Assembly: GCA_034509425.1 (NCBI GenBank)
Contig: JAVTVJ010000550.1
Location: 3,140,994-3,204,993, forward strand
Length of the DNA stretch: 64,000 bases
Reading direction: 5' to 3'
DNA from: Eopsaltria australis
Lineage: Eukaryota > Chordata > Aves > Passeriformes > Petroicidae
The position numbers and the translations under genes were made by a program. A model generated the notes under the pieces. The model ran no database searches. It saw nothing but the letters and a program-made list of their open reading frames with translations, and was not told where the DNA came from. Each line of letters begins with the position of its first letter. Position 1 is the first letter of the stretch. Of this stretch, positions 1-13,979 are shown in pieces.

Positions 1-3000
1 CCCTTATTTCCCATCCAGCCCTGCTGCAGTTGGGAATGTGGATCCAGCTGGGGCACTTGTGTGGGCCAAGACCATATTAATTGGGGTGATGGAGAAGTGT
101 TCAAGAACCTTCACGTGAGTGTAGTGTTCAACACCTCATTATTTTTAAACATGTTTTAGGATTACATACTTGAGACATCCTGTGCTGTTGATGGTGGTTG
201 TTGGAGGTGCAAACACCACTGGATGATTTCCAATAATTTCTCATGTGTTCATGACTAATCATTCCACTAAAGGAAAGGTAAGTATGGATGGAGTTCCCAA
301 TTTCTGTTGCCAGCACCTAGAATTAATTACAAAGAACGTTTTTCATAGAAGTCTTCTACTAGAAGTTTTAGCAGTAGCTAAATGCTGGTGCTAACATTGG
401 ATCTAGTAACGGCAGTAAAGCAGCTGTTTTGGAAGAGGGGTTACCCACTTTTCAGAAAGCAAAGAAATAATACTACATTGCACCAACACCTCTCTCCTAA
501 TCTGGCAAGCTCTCTGAGTCAGGGATTTCTTTTCATACCTCATTTTGTGTGTTTTACCACCTGTAAAAAATACACTTCTCTGTAGTACATACAGAAAAAT
601 TCTTTTTTAGTTTTCTTCTTTAGCAAGAGCCAGCAAATTTTTTTCCAATCCTTCAGAATCCTATGGAGCTCGACTACCATTACTACAGTTGAATTTTTGT
701 CCAAGTACTACATACACTGAAGTTTCTTTGGTGGTCTCCTCCGCTGGAGTTGTAAGTCCTTCCTAGATATTAATGTATGGTTTTGACAGCACAGATTTGA
801 AGTGTGGGAGCAGATAGTTGTCCCAATTTCAAAATTAAGAGGGACCATCAGTGATTTTCCCAGGAGCAAAAGAAATGTCAGGAAAAAGGGGAAGTCAAGT
901 TCTGTCAGAAAAGTTCTAGACCAGAATAGCTTAATACAGAGACCAAGGCATGGGATCTTCTTTCTTCTCACTCAGTCATTGAATTACTTTTGTTTCTAGT
1001 GAATTTGTCATTTCTTGTGCTGGTGAGAGCCTGAAGCCTGGGAGGTTCTTGTGGTTGCAAATTGGAGTTAGCCCTAGTCCTCTGTATGCCCAGCCTGTTT
1101 TTCTAATCACCAAATTTCTTCTTTCAGCCAAGTCGATGTTCACAGGTTATTGCTTAGAGTCACAATTTCAAAGATTACGTGAAGTCATGGGAAGTCTTCT
1201 GATGTAATTTGAAATTTAGCACTGAAAATTTTGGAATTACATCTTTGGACATACAGAGTTATTTTGAGTTTTTAGGGCTTCTGAAGACTAGTGTGCTCGT
1301 AGCCATTAAGCACTCTAATCCTGTGCCTACATCTTTCATACTACTGACCCTCCACTTACAAAAACACAAGTAAATGACTGGAGGGCTGCTGGTACATTTA
1401 GGTCTCAGATTGCTTACCTGAAATTAGATGACATATATAATATCTGAATATTGCCAAATTAAAAAAAAAAAATAGTATTGCTGGTGCAGTTGGGCTTTAA
1501 CATTCATAAAATTAACATTTCAGTCCCTGTAGAAGGGCAGTTATGATTTCAGCAGTGGCATTATAATGGGTGTTCTCACTGAACAATGTTACCAAAATAC
1601 ATATTTAAGAATGCAAAGCACAGATGTGTATGTGTTTGTATGCTGGAGGAAAGGCTTTCATTTATAAGAAGTTTAGTTTCTGTAATCCAATAAGCATTTT
1701 CTGTGAGCAGAGAACAAGTTTGATGTTAAACAGTTTTAAAAGAACTTAGTTATAAGATGGGTTTTACTGAAAGAGGCAATATGTTTTTATGCCTGTTTCA
1801 ATTATGGCCAAAAACTTTTTTGGCTGTGAATGCAATGCTTTATAAACTTGCCTTTAAGAGGAAAATGTGGTTCTCTTCCAGTACATGCATACATACCCTT
1901 GAAAAGTGCAGTGCTTGCAGTGCCAAGTTTCATTCTTAACATACAGCAACATAAATATTGCTCTCTTCACCCCTATCATTGTGTTATAATTGCGTTAGCC
2001 TATGTGGTCCAAAGAGTGTTTCCAGTAACAGCGAAAGAAATTTCGAAATAATAAAGCTGTCAGTGTTAACAGTGATTCTTGACAAGATTCATGTAAACCT
2101 AACTAAACATAGAGAAAGTTTCACTTGTCAAAAACTAGAATAATGCAAAGTTTGGGATTTTCTGCTTCCCATCAGATTTATTTCTTGCAGTGGATTTAAT
2201 GATTTTTTAAAGATAGACAGTTGTTCTCCTTTTCGCTTTCTCATTTTCTCTCACACTGCCAAACCTGAGACCAAAAATGGCCTTTTACGTTCAAGTGAAG
2301 GAAAATGATCCCCGCTATAAAGGGCTTTCAGTTCTCTTTATGGTTTAAAAATTAAGACTTTTTCTGTGTATTTATTACAAAAATTGGAGCTCTGCTATTA
2401 CTTACTAAGCTTGAAAGAAAGGCATGCTCAAATGAATCCTATATAACATACCTGTTCTTCCAGCCTTGCAAGTAATGGCACTCGTCTGATTTTGTTTTAA
2501 ATATATAAAAAAGCCTCTGATTCAAAGAAAGAAGATTCTCAATACTTGACTAGTTTCTAAATAGACATTTTGAGCCTTAATGGGCATAACATTAGGTTTA
2601 CAATCTGACTCTGATCTCAAAAGTCCTTTTCAACCCAAATGATTCCATGTGCACTGTTTGTGAGGTTTGAATTTTGGGTTGCTGAGAACGGATGTGCTGC
2701 CTGTGACTTTTGTTGTACTGCCTGAGTTCATGAGAGCGTGGGATTTGCCTCTAAATATCTATTACATGGACTCAGGATCTCCTTTAGTTTAAATATCAAT
2801 AAAGTTCTGTCTGTCTTCACAAAGGAATCTATCAGAGTAAGTATATGAAGGTCATTCAAAATAATTACCTTTTCCTTTTTAATGATGTCTGTGGAATAGC
2901 TCACAAGAATTAAAAGCAGAATGACATTAAAGTCTTCTTAGTTGAAGATGGGCTGCTCATTAAACCAATTCAAATACATAAAAGGAATTTTTAGGAAGAC

Positions 3001-6000
3001 TGTTTTGGGGGAAAAACTTACTAAAAATGGAGGGTCTGTACCAATGCAAGGTACAGTGCTTTGAACATATCAATGTTAATGATAATATTAAAAGGGCTTT
3101 CAACATGAGGAATAGGTGCTACATGTTAATTTGTTGAAAGATACTACAAGTATAATTTGAAAGATAGTGGTTGTTTAAAACTGTTAGGGTTTTTTTTTGT
3201 TTGTTTTTTGTTTTATAAATTTTAAGATTGTAATGTCTGCTCTGCATTGAAGGTTATCTAATATTCTCTGATAATACAGAATAATTGTTCATAAATTTAA
3301 GAAACAAGTAGACAAAACATGAACTACACATTGAGGTGGATACTTGGCTTATAGAATATATTAGATATGCTCCTACAGGGCCTTATTTTAATTTCGTATT
3401 TGAAATCATCATACCTGATGTTTTCTTCATAGTTTTAATTATAAATGCATGTGTATATGTGAAAAATCATTAGAATATTTTTGAGAGGGCAAAAACCTAA
3501 TCTAAGAGTAAAACAGTATAAATAAAATTAAGAAAATGTACTGTGCTTTAAATGAAGTCTGTAGTGTACTCTCAGAAGCTTAAGGTAAAGACGATCTGGT
3601 CTCTGACTGAAAAAAATTAGCAAAAATCTTTTTCTCCAGTTAAAAGTCAGCTTCTGGGCTGAAGATCTCCTCCTAAATTGTTGATGACCTTACTAGCACC
3701 TAAACCAGAAGATGTTTCTGAATTTTCTGTGCTGCTTAAACATCAACAACACCTTCATGTGTTACAGAAAAAGCACAGAGACAAATATTGTGTTTCAATT
3801 GCAATGGAAAAAGAAAACAGTTACTCTCTTATTCAGCTCATGAGAAAGACTAAAAATGAAATTGGGTCATTATAATTCTTTTGATTTTCCCCATCTTTAA
3901 ATTAGAAATTCAGTTCTGTTTTCTACATTTTTCTGATATTCTCCAGTAAATTTGGACAGACTTTGTGATATTTTGAATCACAAGTGTAGTAATTTACAAG
4001 CTGTGTGAAGCACTTGATGTTTCTTTTCTACATAACTTCACAGAAGGGAGGGTTGAACCATGTTGGACTTCTTTTTACCAAAGGAAAATTAGAAGTTTTC
4101 AGTGGAATAAAGAGGTAAGATTAGCATGAAATTCTGAACACGTCATGTTTATTTCCCTGAGGATGTAACGTGTGGCTTTTGGTACGTGTTGTGCCAACAG
4201 GCACGTGCGTTACATTTTCTGTGGGAATACCCCTAGGAAGAGCCACAGGGGAATAATTTTAAACCTTGGACTAAGGCTGCTTTTATGATGAGCTATTGAA
4301 TGGAGCTTTGAGTCAGCAGCAACTTGATTTAATATTACTAGATCCTGTGAAATTTTCATAGATTTTAAGATGAGGGCAGCAGAAGGGGCAGCCTCATTAT
4401 TTCTCCTTGCAACATTCAATGGAACATGGAAGCATTTTGAAGTTGTGGGTTAATTGTTTGGCTTAAAGTGTAATTTATTTTTCAATGCTGAATTAGCAAT
4501 ACTTAGGTATATTATTCATGCTTTAGTAGAGAAAGCAGATTAGTTAAACTCCAGGAATTGAATTCTTAAAGGTTACATTTTGAAAACAAATGTGTATGAA
4601 AGAGAAGGCAAACTATAATAAGACAGAGGTTGTCATTACATGAATTAAGCATCTGTTTATACTACTATTGAAATTATTGACATTAGACTGTGATTGCAGG
4701 GATATTTTCTATACTGTTTGACACTCATTCTGATCAGACAGCACTTACCTTTCTTTCTCATCCTGAAACCACTTGCAGTTTGTTCCTCAGTTCCATGCCT
4801 GTGTCCCAGAATGGCAACTTCACTGACAAAAAATTTAGGAAAGCTTGGGTTAACAACTGCTTCTCTGCAGATATATTCAAACAGAAACATGCTTCAATGA
4901 ATAGACTGGTAAGAGATCAAGTCCTAATTATGCTGGCTTTTGCGAGTGTGAGGAGTTGTGGGCTACAATTCCCTGGATAAACTGCACCATTGCTTTCTCT
5001 ACTTAAGACAATGAATAAAATAATTTTATTAATATTAATTGGAAGTATATACAGGCTTAAAGACAGATGTATGCAGTAAAGCACTTTCGGATCTGGGAAT
5101 ATTAACTCATCATACCTCTAAAAATGAGTATTTGTAAATATTCCACGACAGCTGTCAGTTTCTATGCAGTCATTCTCCTTCTTGAGTCCTTTCTGTCTCA
5201 GCAGTATAACATAGGTAATAATGCTGAAGAATATGTGTGCTATGTAGTTTATTGTATATAGTAACATGAGCATTGTCCTTCTCAGTTTTGTCAAAAAGGT
5301 GCAATAATTTTCACCAATTCTGCAATCCAGCCTATAGTCTAAGTACAGGATGGTACAAGTAGTCAGTATATGTCAGAAGAGCAAGTCATGGTCTTGTGTT
5401 GCAATAGGTACCAACATGATGGACTTTCAAAGAAACTGCTACTTTTTTTTTTATTTTTAGGTAATAGGGTTTGTTGGTTTTTTTTTTTTTTGTTGTTCAA
5501 CAGCTCATGGTAAAAATATGTGCTTAAATGGCATTCTGTAACAGGTCCATACACAGCAGAAATCTGGTAGTGGAGCATCCCTGTAGGCTGCATCACTGTG
5601 CTGAGGAATGGGACAACTTGCATGACTTTTACCTTAAGCTGTAAGATCCTGTGAGTTTCCAGGACAGCTAACACAATTTCACTCGTGTGTTTTGGAAGTC
5701 ATGGCTGGTCAGCCTTACTCTGGACTCTCTTTTGTCTTTCTATCCCTTCCTTCCATGACACAGAGCACCCTTGGCCCATTTTGCCCATTCATGAGCAGAG
5801 AGTCTGCTAATGCTTTTCATTAATTCAAAGGAATTCCACTGTAATGAGGTTTCTGTCAAATGGTAGATGCTGAAATTAACTTTGAAAGGAGTTTGAACAC
5901 AATTTTATTATTGTATACCAGGAGGACCTTAATGCCTTCTTTGAATTGCATTGGCAGTATGATTTCCCATAATAGTTTATAGTAAAATTATTGGAAAAAA

Positions 6001-6880
6001 GTCTTAAATATATTTATATTATCTTGAAAAATCATACTTGTGTTTTCCTGCCTGTGATATCATAGTAATGAACACATATTTTTAGTAGGGAAAATGAATC
6101 AACAGCTGGAAGCCCTGGATGCCCATGGTCTTCTGTCATCATTTTCTTTTGTATTTAACATGTAGAATGTGATCAGGATAGCACACCAGTATTTTTATTA
6201 CAAAGTAATGCCACTGACTTGTAGTCAACAAGTTCTTCTGAGTTTTCATACTCACAGTTCTGTTTTCGCTGCTGCTGAACCTCAGCATTTGGTGGATCTT
6301 GAGCACAGCTGTGAATTGCAATTGTGCCTGGAAGAGCAGGCATTGAACCAAGAAAGAGAGGAAAACTACCTTCAGATTTATGTATTTTTTCATATTGAGA
6401 CTCTGATAAGTTCCTTCTAGGAAAGTCCATTTTAAAGAATTCCTTTCAAAGCAGGTAGGTGAGCAAAGGTGGCCTGTCTTAGACTGCTCTTCAGATTTTT
6501 CTTTAAGTTGATGGAACCACAATGTTTCCAATAGAAATAGCATATTTCTCATATGGGATAAAACCAAATTGCTTGCCTTTGCCTGTACCTGTGTTAGGGG
6601 GTTCAGTTTTTAATGCAGTGTTTCATATAAACTAACCCTATAGGATGGTCTCTGTGCTATCATTTTCCTTCTGAAGCCTGGCATACATTGCTCACCCTGG
6701 CTCACTCGTATGAGAACAAGAGCAGAATCAACTAACACCAGCATCCTTTTTCTTTTTTTTCTCTCTTTTTTTTTTTTTTTTTAACAACCAGGCCCTCAGC
6801 CCTCTTTTCACTTTGCTTCCATTAGTAGCAAATCCCCCTTGTCCTTTTTAATTTTTAATTACCATTGTCTGTTCACCTTT
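1..6880. other. AT-rich non-coding DNA, no gene seen
   Basis: No coding region is supported on either strand. Open frames here are short, overlap one another on opposite strands and show no domain, signal peptide or plausible splice context. The longest, on the minus strand at 6139-6567, reads as low-information Leu/Phe/Ser/Lys-rich sequence typical of AT-rich DNA. Short A or T homopolymers occur, including a run of 17 T at 6766-6782. No transposon family is recognisable by eye. An intron or intergenic spacer are equally possible. Confidence 0.6.
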
Positions 6881-6889
6881 GTTTTACCC

Positions 6890-7380
6890 ATGACATCTTC
6901 AATTTAAACAGTATCAGAGAGGTTGATGTGAACAGTTTTCAGCTTAAGTGACTGCAGCTCGTTTAGTTGTTAATTATGCAGGGAGGTTTGCATGGCTGCG
7001 GCTGGTAATTTGAATATGCTCCCAATGTCAGGTCTGTGTCTGGACGGCTGAGCTTGTAAAAGGATTATGATGTATATATGGTTCATGGCTAAGAGGGCTA
7101 ATGAAAGTACCTCATTTAATCAAACACAATTAATTAAATGAACTTATGATATTAACCCATCTTTCCGTGCATGTATAATTTATATTAATTGATCTGCTGC
7201 ATTGAAGTTGACCAATCAGGTAGGCTGCTGACAGCCTAAGGAAGAAGGAAGTACCATTAGCATTAGTTTGATGCAAACCATAATTGATGGGTCAGTGTGT
7301 TTTAGGGATGTAGCAAAAGCTTTGTTAATTGTCATAAGAAGTTCAAATTGATTGTGTCTGCATTAGTACATAAATTTAAA
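6890..7380. promoter_or_regulatory. Candidate conserved non-coding element (homeodomain-site cluster)
   Basis: This block contains many homeodomain-type cores close together: TTAATTATGC near 6970, GGCTAATGA near 7097, AATTAATTAAATGA near 7127, ATTAATTGAT near 7184 and TAATTGATGG near 7280. It also has a CCAAT-type ACCAATCAGG near 7211. The complexity is high, there are no homopolymers and no frame is open on either strand, which is how vertebrate developmental enhancers usually look. Conservation itself cannot be seen from one sequence, so this is inference from motif density and texture. Confidence 0.4.
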
Positions 7381-7399
7381 TTGATTAATGTTTTGTTCT

Positions 7400-10300
7400 A
7401 AAATTAATGTCTATACTGCACGGGTGATACAATGCTTTATTTATTGGATTCATTAATGCAGTCTCAGGAAAAATAGTGTTGAAGTTAGGTAAGCGGGGAT
7501 AGATCGTTAAGGATGAGTTCAGTGGAGCCATGTGGGAGACAGCATTCCCACACGGAGCCTGAGCTCTCCTGCACGGAGATTGCCATGTGTAAAACACTGT
7601 CCAGAGACCATGGAGGTTGATATTTAATTAAAGCTTTTTAAAAGACATTAGTGACATAGGGGAAGGAGTGCAAGGGGGAAGCCAAAAACCCTTATACAGA
7701 GTAAGTGCTAAGAAAAAAAATACAAAGGAAGCCTAGAACTGACTCATTGTCTTCGATGTGGTTAAGTCTCTCCCTAGTCTAGATCAGCATTGTCCCCAGA
7801 ATATTTCCTGTAAACCTGTTTTGTACAAGTGCTTCAGCCAGTTTGTAATGTCATCAGCTGAATATGAAACTGAAATTACACCACAGCAGGTTTGTTACTC
7901 GATCATTTTGTCTGTCACTCCTCTGCATTTGCCAACATGGGGAATGCCATAGGTGTTTTGTGTTTGACAGTCACTTTGTTTTAATAAGTATTTGCATCGC
8001 ATGTGTTTGATTCTTGTGCTGTAGCATAGGATGCTTTGGCATGTTTTATGGAACTGGCAGTTAAATATAATTTTCCTTTCTTATGCCAGCTTATTATAGC
8101 ACCTTATATTTCAGTTTACTTTACTTCTGATGTGAAATTTTAAAGGAACAAAGAAGAGTAGAAGATCCTTGGAGAAGTCACTTTAATTCATTTATAACCC
8201 TTTCTTTTTCTTACCAAAGGAAACTTAACATCTGTTTCTTATAAACTGATTTAAATAGAAAATGTGTAATGCATCCTTTTACCAAATGGTTCTTTCTTTT
8301 ATTGGAGGAATAAAGCAGTTTGACTGTTTTGCTTTTACTATAGTGCATTCATGCTCTTAGAAATGGGACATCTCCACTTTCACGAGGGCACAGTCTGAGC
8401 TTTGCACAGTAGAGAGGAGATTATATATCTTTCTCTGCTCTCTTACTGAAGTATGGTATACTATGTATTATTTACAGACAATTTCCCGGTTCTGTAATGG
8501 TTGGTTTATATTCAAATATCACTCCATGTGGTGGCACTAGCGAGTAGCAAACATCGTAATTGGTTCCTGGAGCACAACTCCTTTTGCTTTTAACTTTCTG
8601 AGATTGTGTTAATGGGTGCCTTGCACTTGCTTTCTATTGCCAGATTTTAAGGACAGCTATTCAAAGCTAAGTCATATTGTTCTGAGGCAATCGTGATGAA
8701 GTGATGAGCTTTGTCATGTGAAGCAATGTCGGCAATACTTTTGACAGTTTGGGCAAATTAAGTTCTTATTACTTGTTTAAATTATGTTTAGTGTTCCTCG
8801 TATTTTTGCAAGCTTTATAACTGCAGTGTATCCTATATAAGTGAAGATATACATGCAGACAGTTCTCATATTTCAGGTGAAAAAAAGACGGTGCTGTAAA
8901 TTTTCTTGTTTTGTTTACACCTTTGTTTGAACTCCTCCACAGTATTACAGTTAATTACTACCAAAAGGAACATTCTCCTCAGTGAGCTGGTTTCCCAGCA
9001 AAGTGGCTTTTTGCTTTGCAAAGATTTTGCACTAATAACGCATGAATATTTGACCCAGAGCCAACAGCAAGTGAAAAAACTCCTGCTGTGTAGAGAAAGG
9101 CATGAACAGCTCTCCTTTGCACTCTAAGAGCAATGGGAATAGAAAATAAAATAGAGAAAATTTGCCACTTAAATAAAATGATAAATTCAGAACTAGTCTC
9201 AGTACTACCACATGATGCACTGGAAAAGAAAAGCACTGCAGGCATCTTATGCCAGAGCAGAGCACCTTGGGAATCACTACCTTAAACTAAGATATTTTTC
9301 TGTCATTTTTCCAAAATCACAATGATAAAAAGAAAAAGATGTGTGTGTTGTTCATGTGTATGTTTTAGGATGGGAGGAAACACTTGTGTGGGTCTGTGGA
9401 GGGGAGTGGGAAGCCTTGGTTCTACAGCAATAATGTTGCTTTTGCTTAGCAGCCCTGTGAATGGGCCACAGATGTTTCAGAGTAGAAATTAACGTTATTT
9501 TTTAAAAACTACTTAACTATTAGCAGAATGCAGTGTCTCTTGGAGCAGTTATTTTGTTAATTGTGTTGTGGTTTAGGTTGCAGCCAGAGCTGTACTCTTT
9601 GTTAACAATAGTATTATTTGTACTTAAGTGTGGGAGAGGTGGGAGAGCAGATAGCTGGCTGCCTTTTGAAATGTATGAACAGTGAACCCCGGGTGGCAGA
9701 GAGGAGCTATTACAAAAAAACATTGGAAACAGAAGGACAGAGAGATGAGTATCAAATAAGGAGGGAATTGCCCATGTCCTCATCAGGTCTTGCCATCAGA
9801 TCTGCTCCTGGGTTTGCCATTGGTACGCAGTGAGAATGTTAATTCTCAACCAGCTATGGAAAGGAAAGCATTAAGACAGATTACAAAGCCTGTGGCCACT
9901 GGATTCCTTGCACATTATTCTCTCTCTCTCTGAAGCATTGTGAAAATCCATGAAGTGGGCAGGCCATTCTCAACTCCAACTCAAGGGTTCTGCCATCAGT
10001 AGGTGTCACTGCAGCCAGACAGAAACACCAGCTTGCACAGGAAGGCACTTTTTCACCTCACCATAAAATGCCATATCTACACAGCAAAACCATTCTGCCT
10101 CTCTAGCACATGCCAAAATTTATGTAATAATCTGGAGGCTTAAATGTAGAAAATAAGTCAATTCCACTCTACAAAAAAGGTTGTTGCTTAATGACAAGAA
10201 GATCTTTTTCCTCATTACCTCCCAAAATACTTGTACTGGGATCCCTAGGTAGGGTAGTATAGTATTTACCTTAGCTAAATGGAAAGCCAGTTATTTTAGA

Positions 10301-11900
10301 AAGTAATAAAACTATTTGTGTGTAGTGTAAAGAGGTATGGGTGTTATTTCAAGATAAAATGACAGTGCCATTCTTCTCTCTTATCTAACTAAAGCCACAA
10401 CTTGAGTTTATAGTCATAAAAAATACTAGAAAATATTAGGTATTTGAAGGACAATATTAGGCATTAAAATACTTAGTCACAGAACAGAAACATATTCTCT
10501 AACCTTTCACAGTATAAGAGCTGGTTTTGAATGTTATATTATAGTAAACAATGTTATATTATAGTAAACCAAGAAGAAAGTGATGTATCACCATTAGTAA
10601 AGTGAAAGAATTTTAACTGACACAAGAAAGATATCATAGGGGAAATCATCTAGCACATCTGGTAGTAACATGAAATATTTTTGCAGGGTCTTGTTTTTTT
10701 AATTATTGAAAATTATTAGCCTTAGTATCAAAAAGATAAAACATTTCTCTAAAACCACATGATTTTCTCAAACACCAGCCAGCCTCTTAAGCTATCTTTT
10801 TATTATCATTCCAGTAGTGTTAATGTAACAGAAAAACATTCATCAGAATTGAAAATGGTAAATGAAATTTAAGTGCCCTGAAGTTTCAGTTCAGAAATGT
10901 AAAACTAGGTTTCGTTCAATTGTTCAGTCTGCGCATTTAAATCATCAGTCCATTCTTAGCCAACTGCTAGCATTTTACAAAGTGCACTGTTATATTTAAA
11001 TGCTTGCAGTATTGGTTTGTTTTTGCACAGAAAATAAAATGAGATCTCATTGGTTTCGAATTGCATGTTCATTCTGTACACAAAGAGAAATATTCCCATT
11101 TTTCATTTCTAACCCACAAAATTGGGATGTGAAAGGAAGGATTAAGTTAAATCTGATAATTTAATGTGGCATTTTTTTGTACTGCCTGTTACTGTTGTTT
11201 TGAGATGTGCTTATGCAGGTATGTAGAAAAAGCCTGGATTGTCTGTGCACAGAGAAGGCTGTGGAACCTTAATTAATTACAGTGATTTATTTCAGGGGTT
11301 GGAAATGAAGTAGTTAGGTTAGTATTTAATGCTCTCTAATATGAAAATTTTAGATCAACTTCTGAGTCTTGTGTAATAAGAGTTTAATCAGGCAAATCAT
11401 TGACCATAATCAGATAACTAAAATGAGTTCTTTCTCTCAGTACCTATTTCTTCCTTTAGGACTCTGTCATTCTTCTGTCTGGACAGTGATTCAGCAGTTC
11501 TGATCTACCTGACTAGCAATATTTAATTAAAAAATATTTTTACTGAGTTATCAGAGACCTTTATCTATGACACTGGTTTTCTTAGTGTGGGTGCATGCGA
11601 GCACAGACTTCAGATATACATTCAATATGAGTTACATGCAACAAAAAATTTTGCCTGCAAGTGCCAATGAACAGCTGATACCAATACATTAATCCGCATT
11701 TTTGGAAAAATAGGGATTAATATTGCTAAGTACAGACCGGTTCTTTAAAACACCAATTGGCATTTCTTTAGAAAAAATCCCTAGTCAAAGAGAACATGCA
11801 AATGTTGTGCTCCTTGTGGTTTTATAAACCCTCTAAAGCTGATCTCCTTGTGCATATTGTCGGCTCCACTCTGTGTGGGGGTAAGCACTACACCTTCCTC
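7400..11900. other. Non-coding DNA, no gene seen
   Basis: Apart from the 20-bp tandem duplication at 10530-10569, nothing is recognisable here. Open frames are short and lack any family signature. An AT-rich stretch of intermediate complexity around 8860-9280 has overlapping frames on both strands, which argues against real coding. Confidence 0.55.
10530..10569. repeat. Perfect 2 x 20-bp tandem duplication
   Basis: The 20-mer AATGTTATATTATAGTAAAC occurs twice head to tail with no mismatch, at 10530-10549 and 10550-10569. Perfect identity in otherwise unique DNA suggests a recent replication-slippage duplication, or an assembly artefact. No function is implied. Confidence 0.95.
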
Positions 11901-11910
11901 ATTTTATTCA

Positions 11911-12026
11911 TCAGGATGATTTAGGTGCTGGCACGGAAGGCTGGCTCGCAGGCTGCTGCTGCTGCAGCTCTGGTGCTGCAACTGCTGCCTGAAGTTTGTC
12001 TGTATTAATGTTTCCAACTATCATAC
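11911..12026 (-). CDS. Possible terminal coding exon, gene not recognised
   Basis: Read on the minus strand, a pyrimidine-rich tract (TTTCTGTTTTGCTTCAG) ends at a consensus splice acceptor immediately before 12026. The frame then stays open to a TGA at 11913-11911. The translation has MIVGNINTDKLQ, then an Ala-rich stretch, four Gln in a row, and a Pro/Ser/Ala tail ending PAPKSS. A second TGA follows at once, overlapping an AATAAA at 11908-11903. GC content is locally higher than in the flanks, and codon choice looks protein-like. The first two exon bases would complete a split codon. No upstream partner exon was found: a strong donor (CAG|GTAAGAAG) at 12457/12456 is 430 bases away, but its frame carries a TGA seven codons before the junction. 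It could be a real C-terminal exon, a relic, or chance. I do not recognise the protein. Confidence 0.3.
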
Positions 12027-12049
12027 CTGAAGCAAAACAGAAAGTGAGA

Positions 12050-13900
12050 TGAAAGAGATTAGTTCTATGTCTAAAAATTGGTTATCTGCAGTGTTTCATG
12101 AAATTTGCCCCGAAGGGAAACTTCCTGGATAGTTTTTTTGTTACTTGACACAATTCAGGTAGAATCATATTTGTTCCTTTGTCATGTTACTTTAGCATGG
12201 TGTGTTGAGTAAAGTGAACAGGTGCCCTCTTGTATTGATCAGCTATCATGGCAAGGAGCTATTATTAGATTTTGAAGGGGAAAGAGAAGGGTTGAGAAAT
12301 GAAGAGGAGAAAGTGGGACAGGTTATTGATGATGGTAATAACTGTGCTCACTGGTCTCCAAACACCGGAGCTGTAAAGTTGACCAGATGAGGAGATCAGT
12401 ATAGATATGTTGAAGGGAAAAGACAACATGAAGAAGTATGGAGCATAGCTTCTTACCTGGCAGAGTTATTAAAGTTCATTGAAGGAAGATGAACTGTTTC
12501 AATATGTTAAACACTTGAGGCTGTTAAGGGAGAGTTGCTGTCACAGTAAGAGGCATTGTTTAAGTTTGCTTTTTCCTTTTTTTCCCCCTTGCTCCTTCCT
12601 TCCTTTCTGTAATTTTTTTTTTAATTTGAGTTTGTTGCTGTTCCTGTTTAGATGTATGCTAGATAACCACACAGAAATTAAAAAGTGAACAGAAGGAAAA
12701 GGTTAACTGATTCCTTTGAACAGGACCCATTGCTCATTTTATCTGAAAGCTGACTTCATGATGTGAGTTCCATAAAAGCATGGGGTTAGTTAGCATTAAT
12801 GCATGAGCAGGAATATAGTATGCATATATATCATATTTTGCTGCTACATTCATCTGTTCGGTAGGATGTCTTCCTCAGCTACAGCTTTGTTGTAGGCAAA
12901 CCACTGCCATAGTTTAGAAGCCAAGTATAATAAGTGCTATATAGCTTGATGCATAACAAGATGCACTAGCCAGCAGAGACTCAAAATAGACCCAACATGA
13001 TTCAGAATATGCTACTTTTACCCAAACAGTGCCTCTAACATAATTAATTTGGTGGTAATAAAAGGCAAAAATGTAATTCTGCTTTATGCTTGGTAGTAAG
13101 AAGTGCACTAAATTAAGAGACTGTGAACTCTCAACAGTAAATTTGACTTGAGGGTTAAATTCTCTGTTCTACTGAAAGGTCACCACATGATTCAATGTTT
13201 TTAATCCTTCCACAGTGTAATGATATTTTAGGGGATGTTTGCAAGCATATATCAGGGTTGTCTATACAAAATCACATTTGATTTCAACACATGGAGAAGG
13301 GATGTTTCCTCCATTGTGTATAAAGCATGTGTTAATTTAAATTCTGTCATTGAAAATTGTTTTACATACATTCTGGAACAGAATATAAATTGCAACTGTT
13401 GAAATGTATATAGTTTCACTGCAGACAGAAAATAATTGTTATGTTTCTCCATTGACTACTAGCCCACATCCAAAACCAAGTTTATCTTTTTAAGGGGTTC
13501 CCTTTAATTTTGCTGGTATTAATAAGACATACAAATTTAAGATGGGAAGAAACTGCATAGGCATTTTAGACAATCCCTATGTAAAGAAAATGGAAATGTG
13601 ACTGGCTATGGCTTTTGTACTGGGTGGAATGAACCTCATGCAGGGACCTCAGAGACACTGCTGTTGGCTTGGCATTTGCCATACTGGAGTGGGACGTGTA
13701 GTACAGTAACTTTTAGAGCAGACTTTGAAAACGACATTGCCATATTAGCAGGGCACTGTGCCTAATCTCATAAATCCTGCCTTCAGCAGGAATGATCATT
13801 TGGGCATAGCTCCCCACTGTTTCCAGTTTGGGAAGTATCACTGGGGCCATGCTGCCAAACAGTTGTTTCCTTTTGCTCCCAATCTTGAAAGGAATCCTTC
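12050..13900. other. Non-coding DNA, no gene seen
   Basis: Only short, family-less open frames are present. A minus-strand splice-donor-like CAG|GTAAGAAG lies at 12457-12449, without a supporting open exon in the required phase. Confidence 0.5.
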
Positions 13901-13975
13901 AGTCACCCGATGGGAATGTGAGAAGCTATTAAAGATCAGTCTATCTATATGTATATACATAGATACATAATACAT

Positions 13976-13979
<4 letters not shown>

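Noticed and set aside
6139..6567. 142-codon minus frame
   Set aside because: AT-rich composition, overlapping frames on both strands, no domain, no splice or start context.
12449..12520. Minus-strand exon before the 11911-12026 candidate
   Set aside because: The donor CAG|GTAAGAAG is strong, but the phase needed to join the next exon contains a TGA seven codons before the junction.
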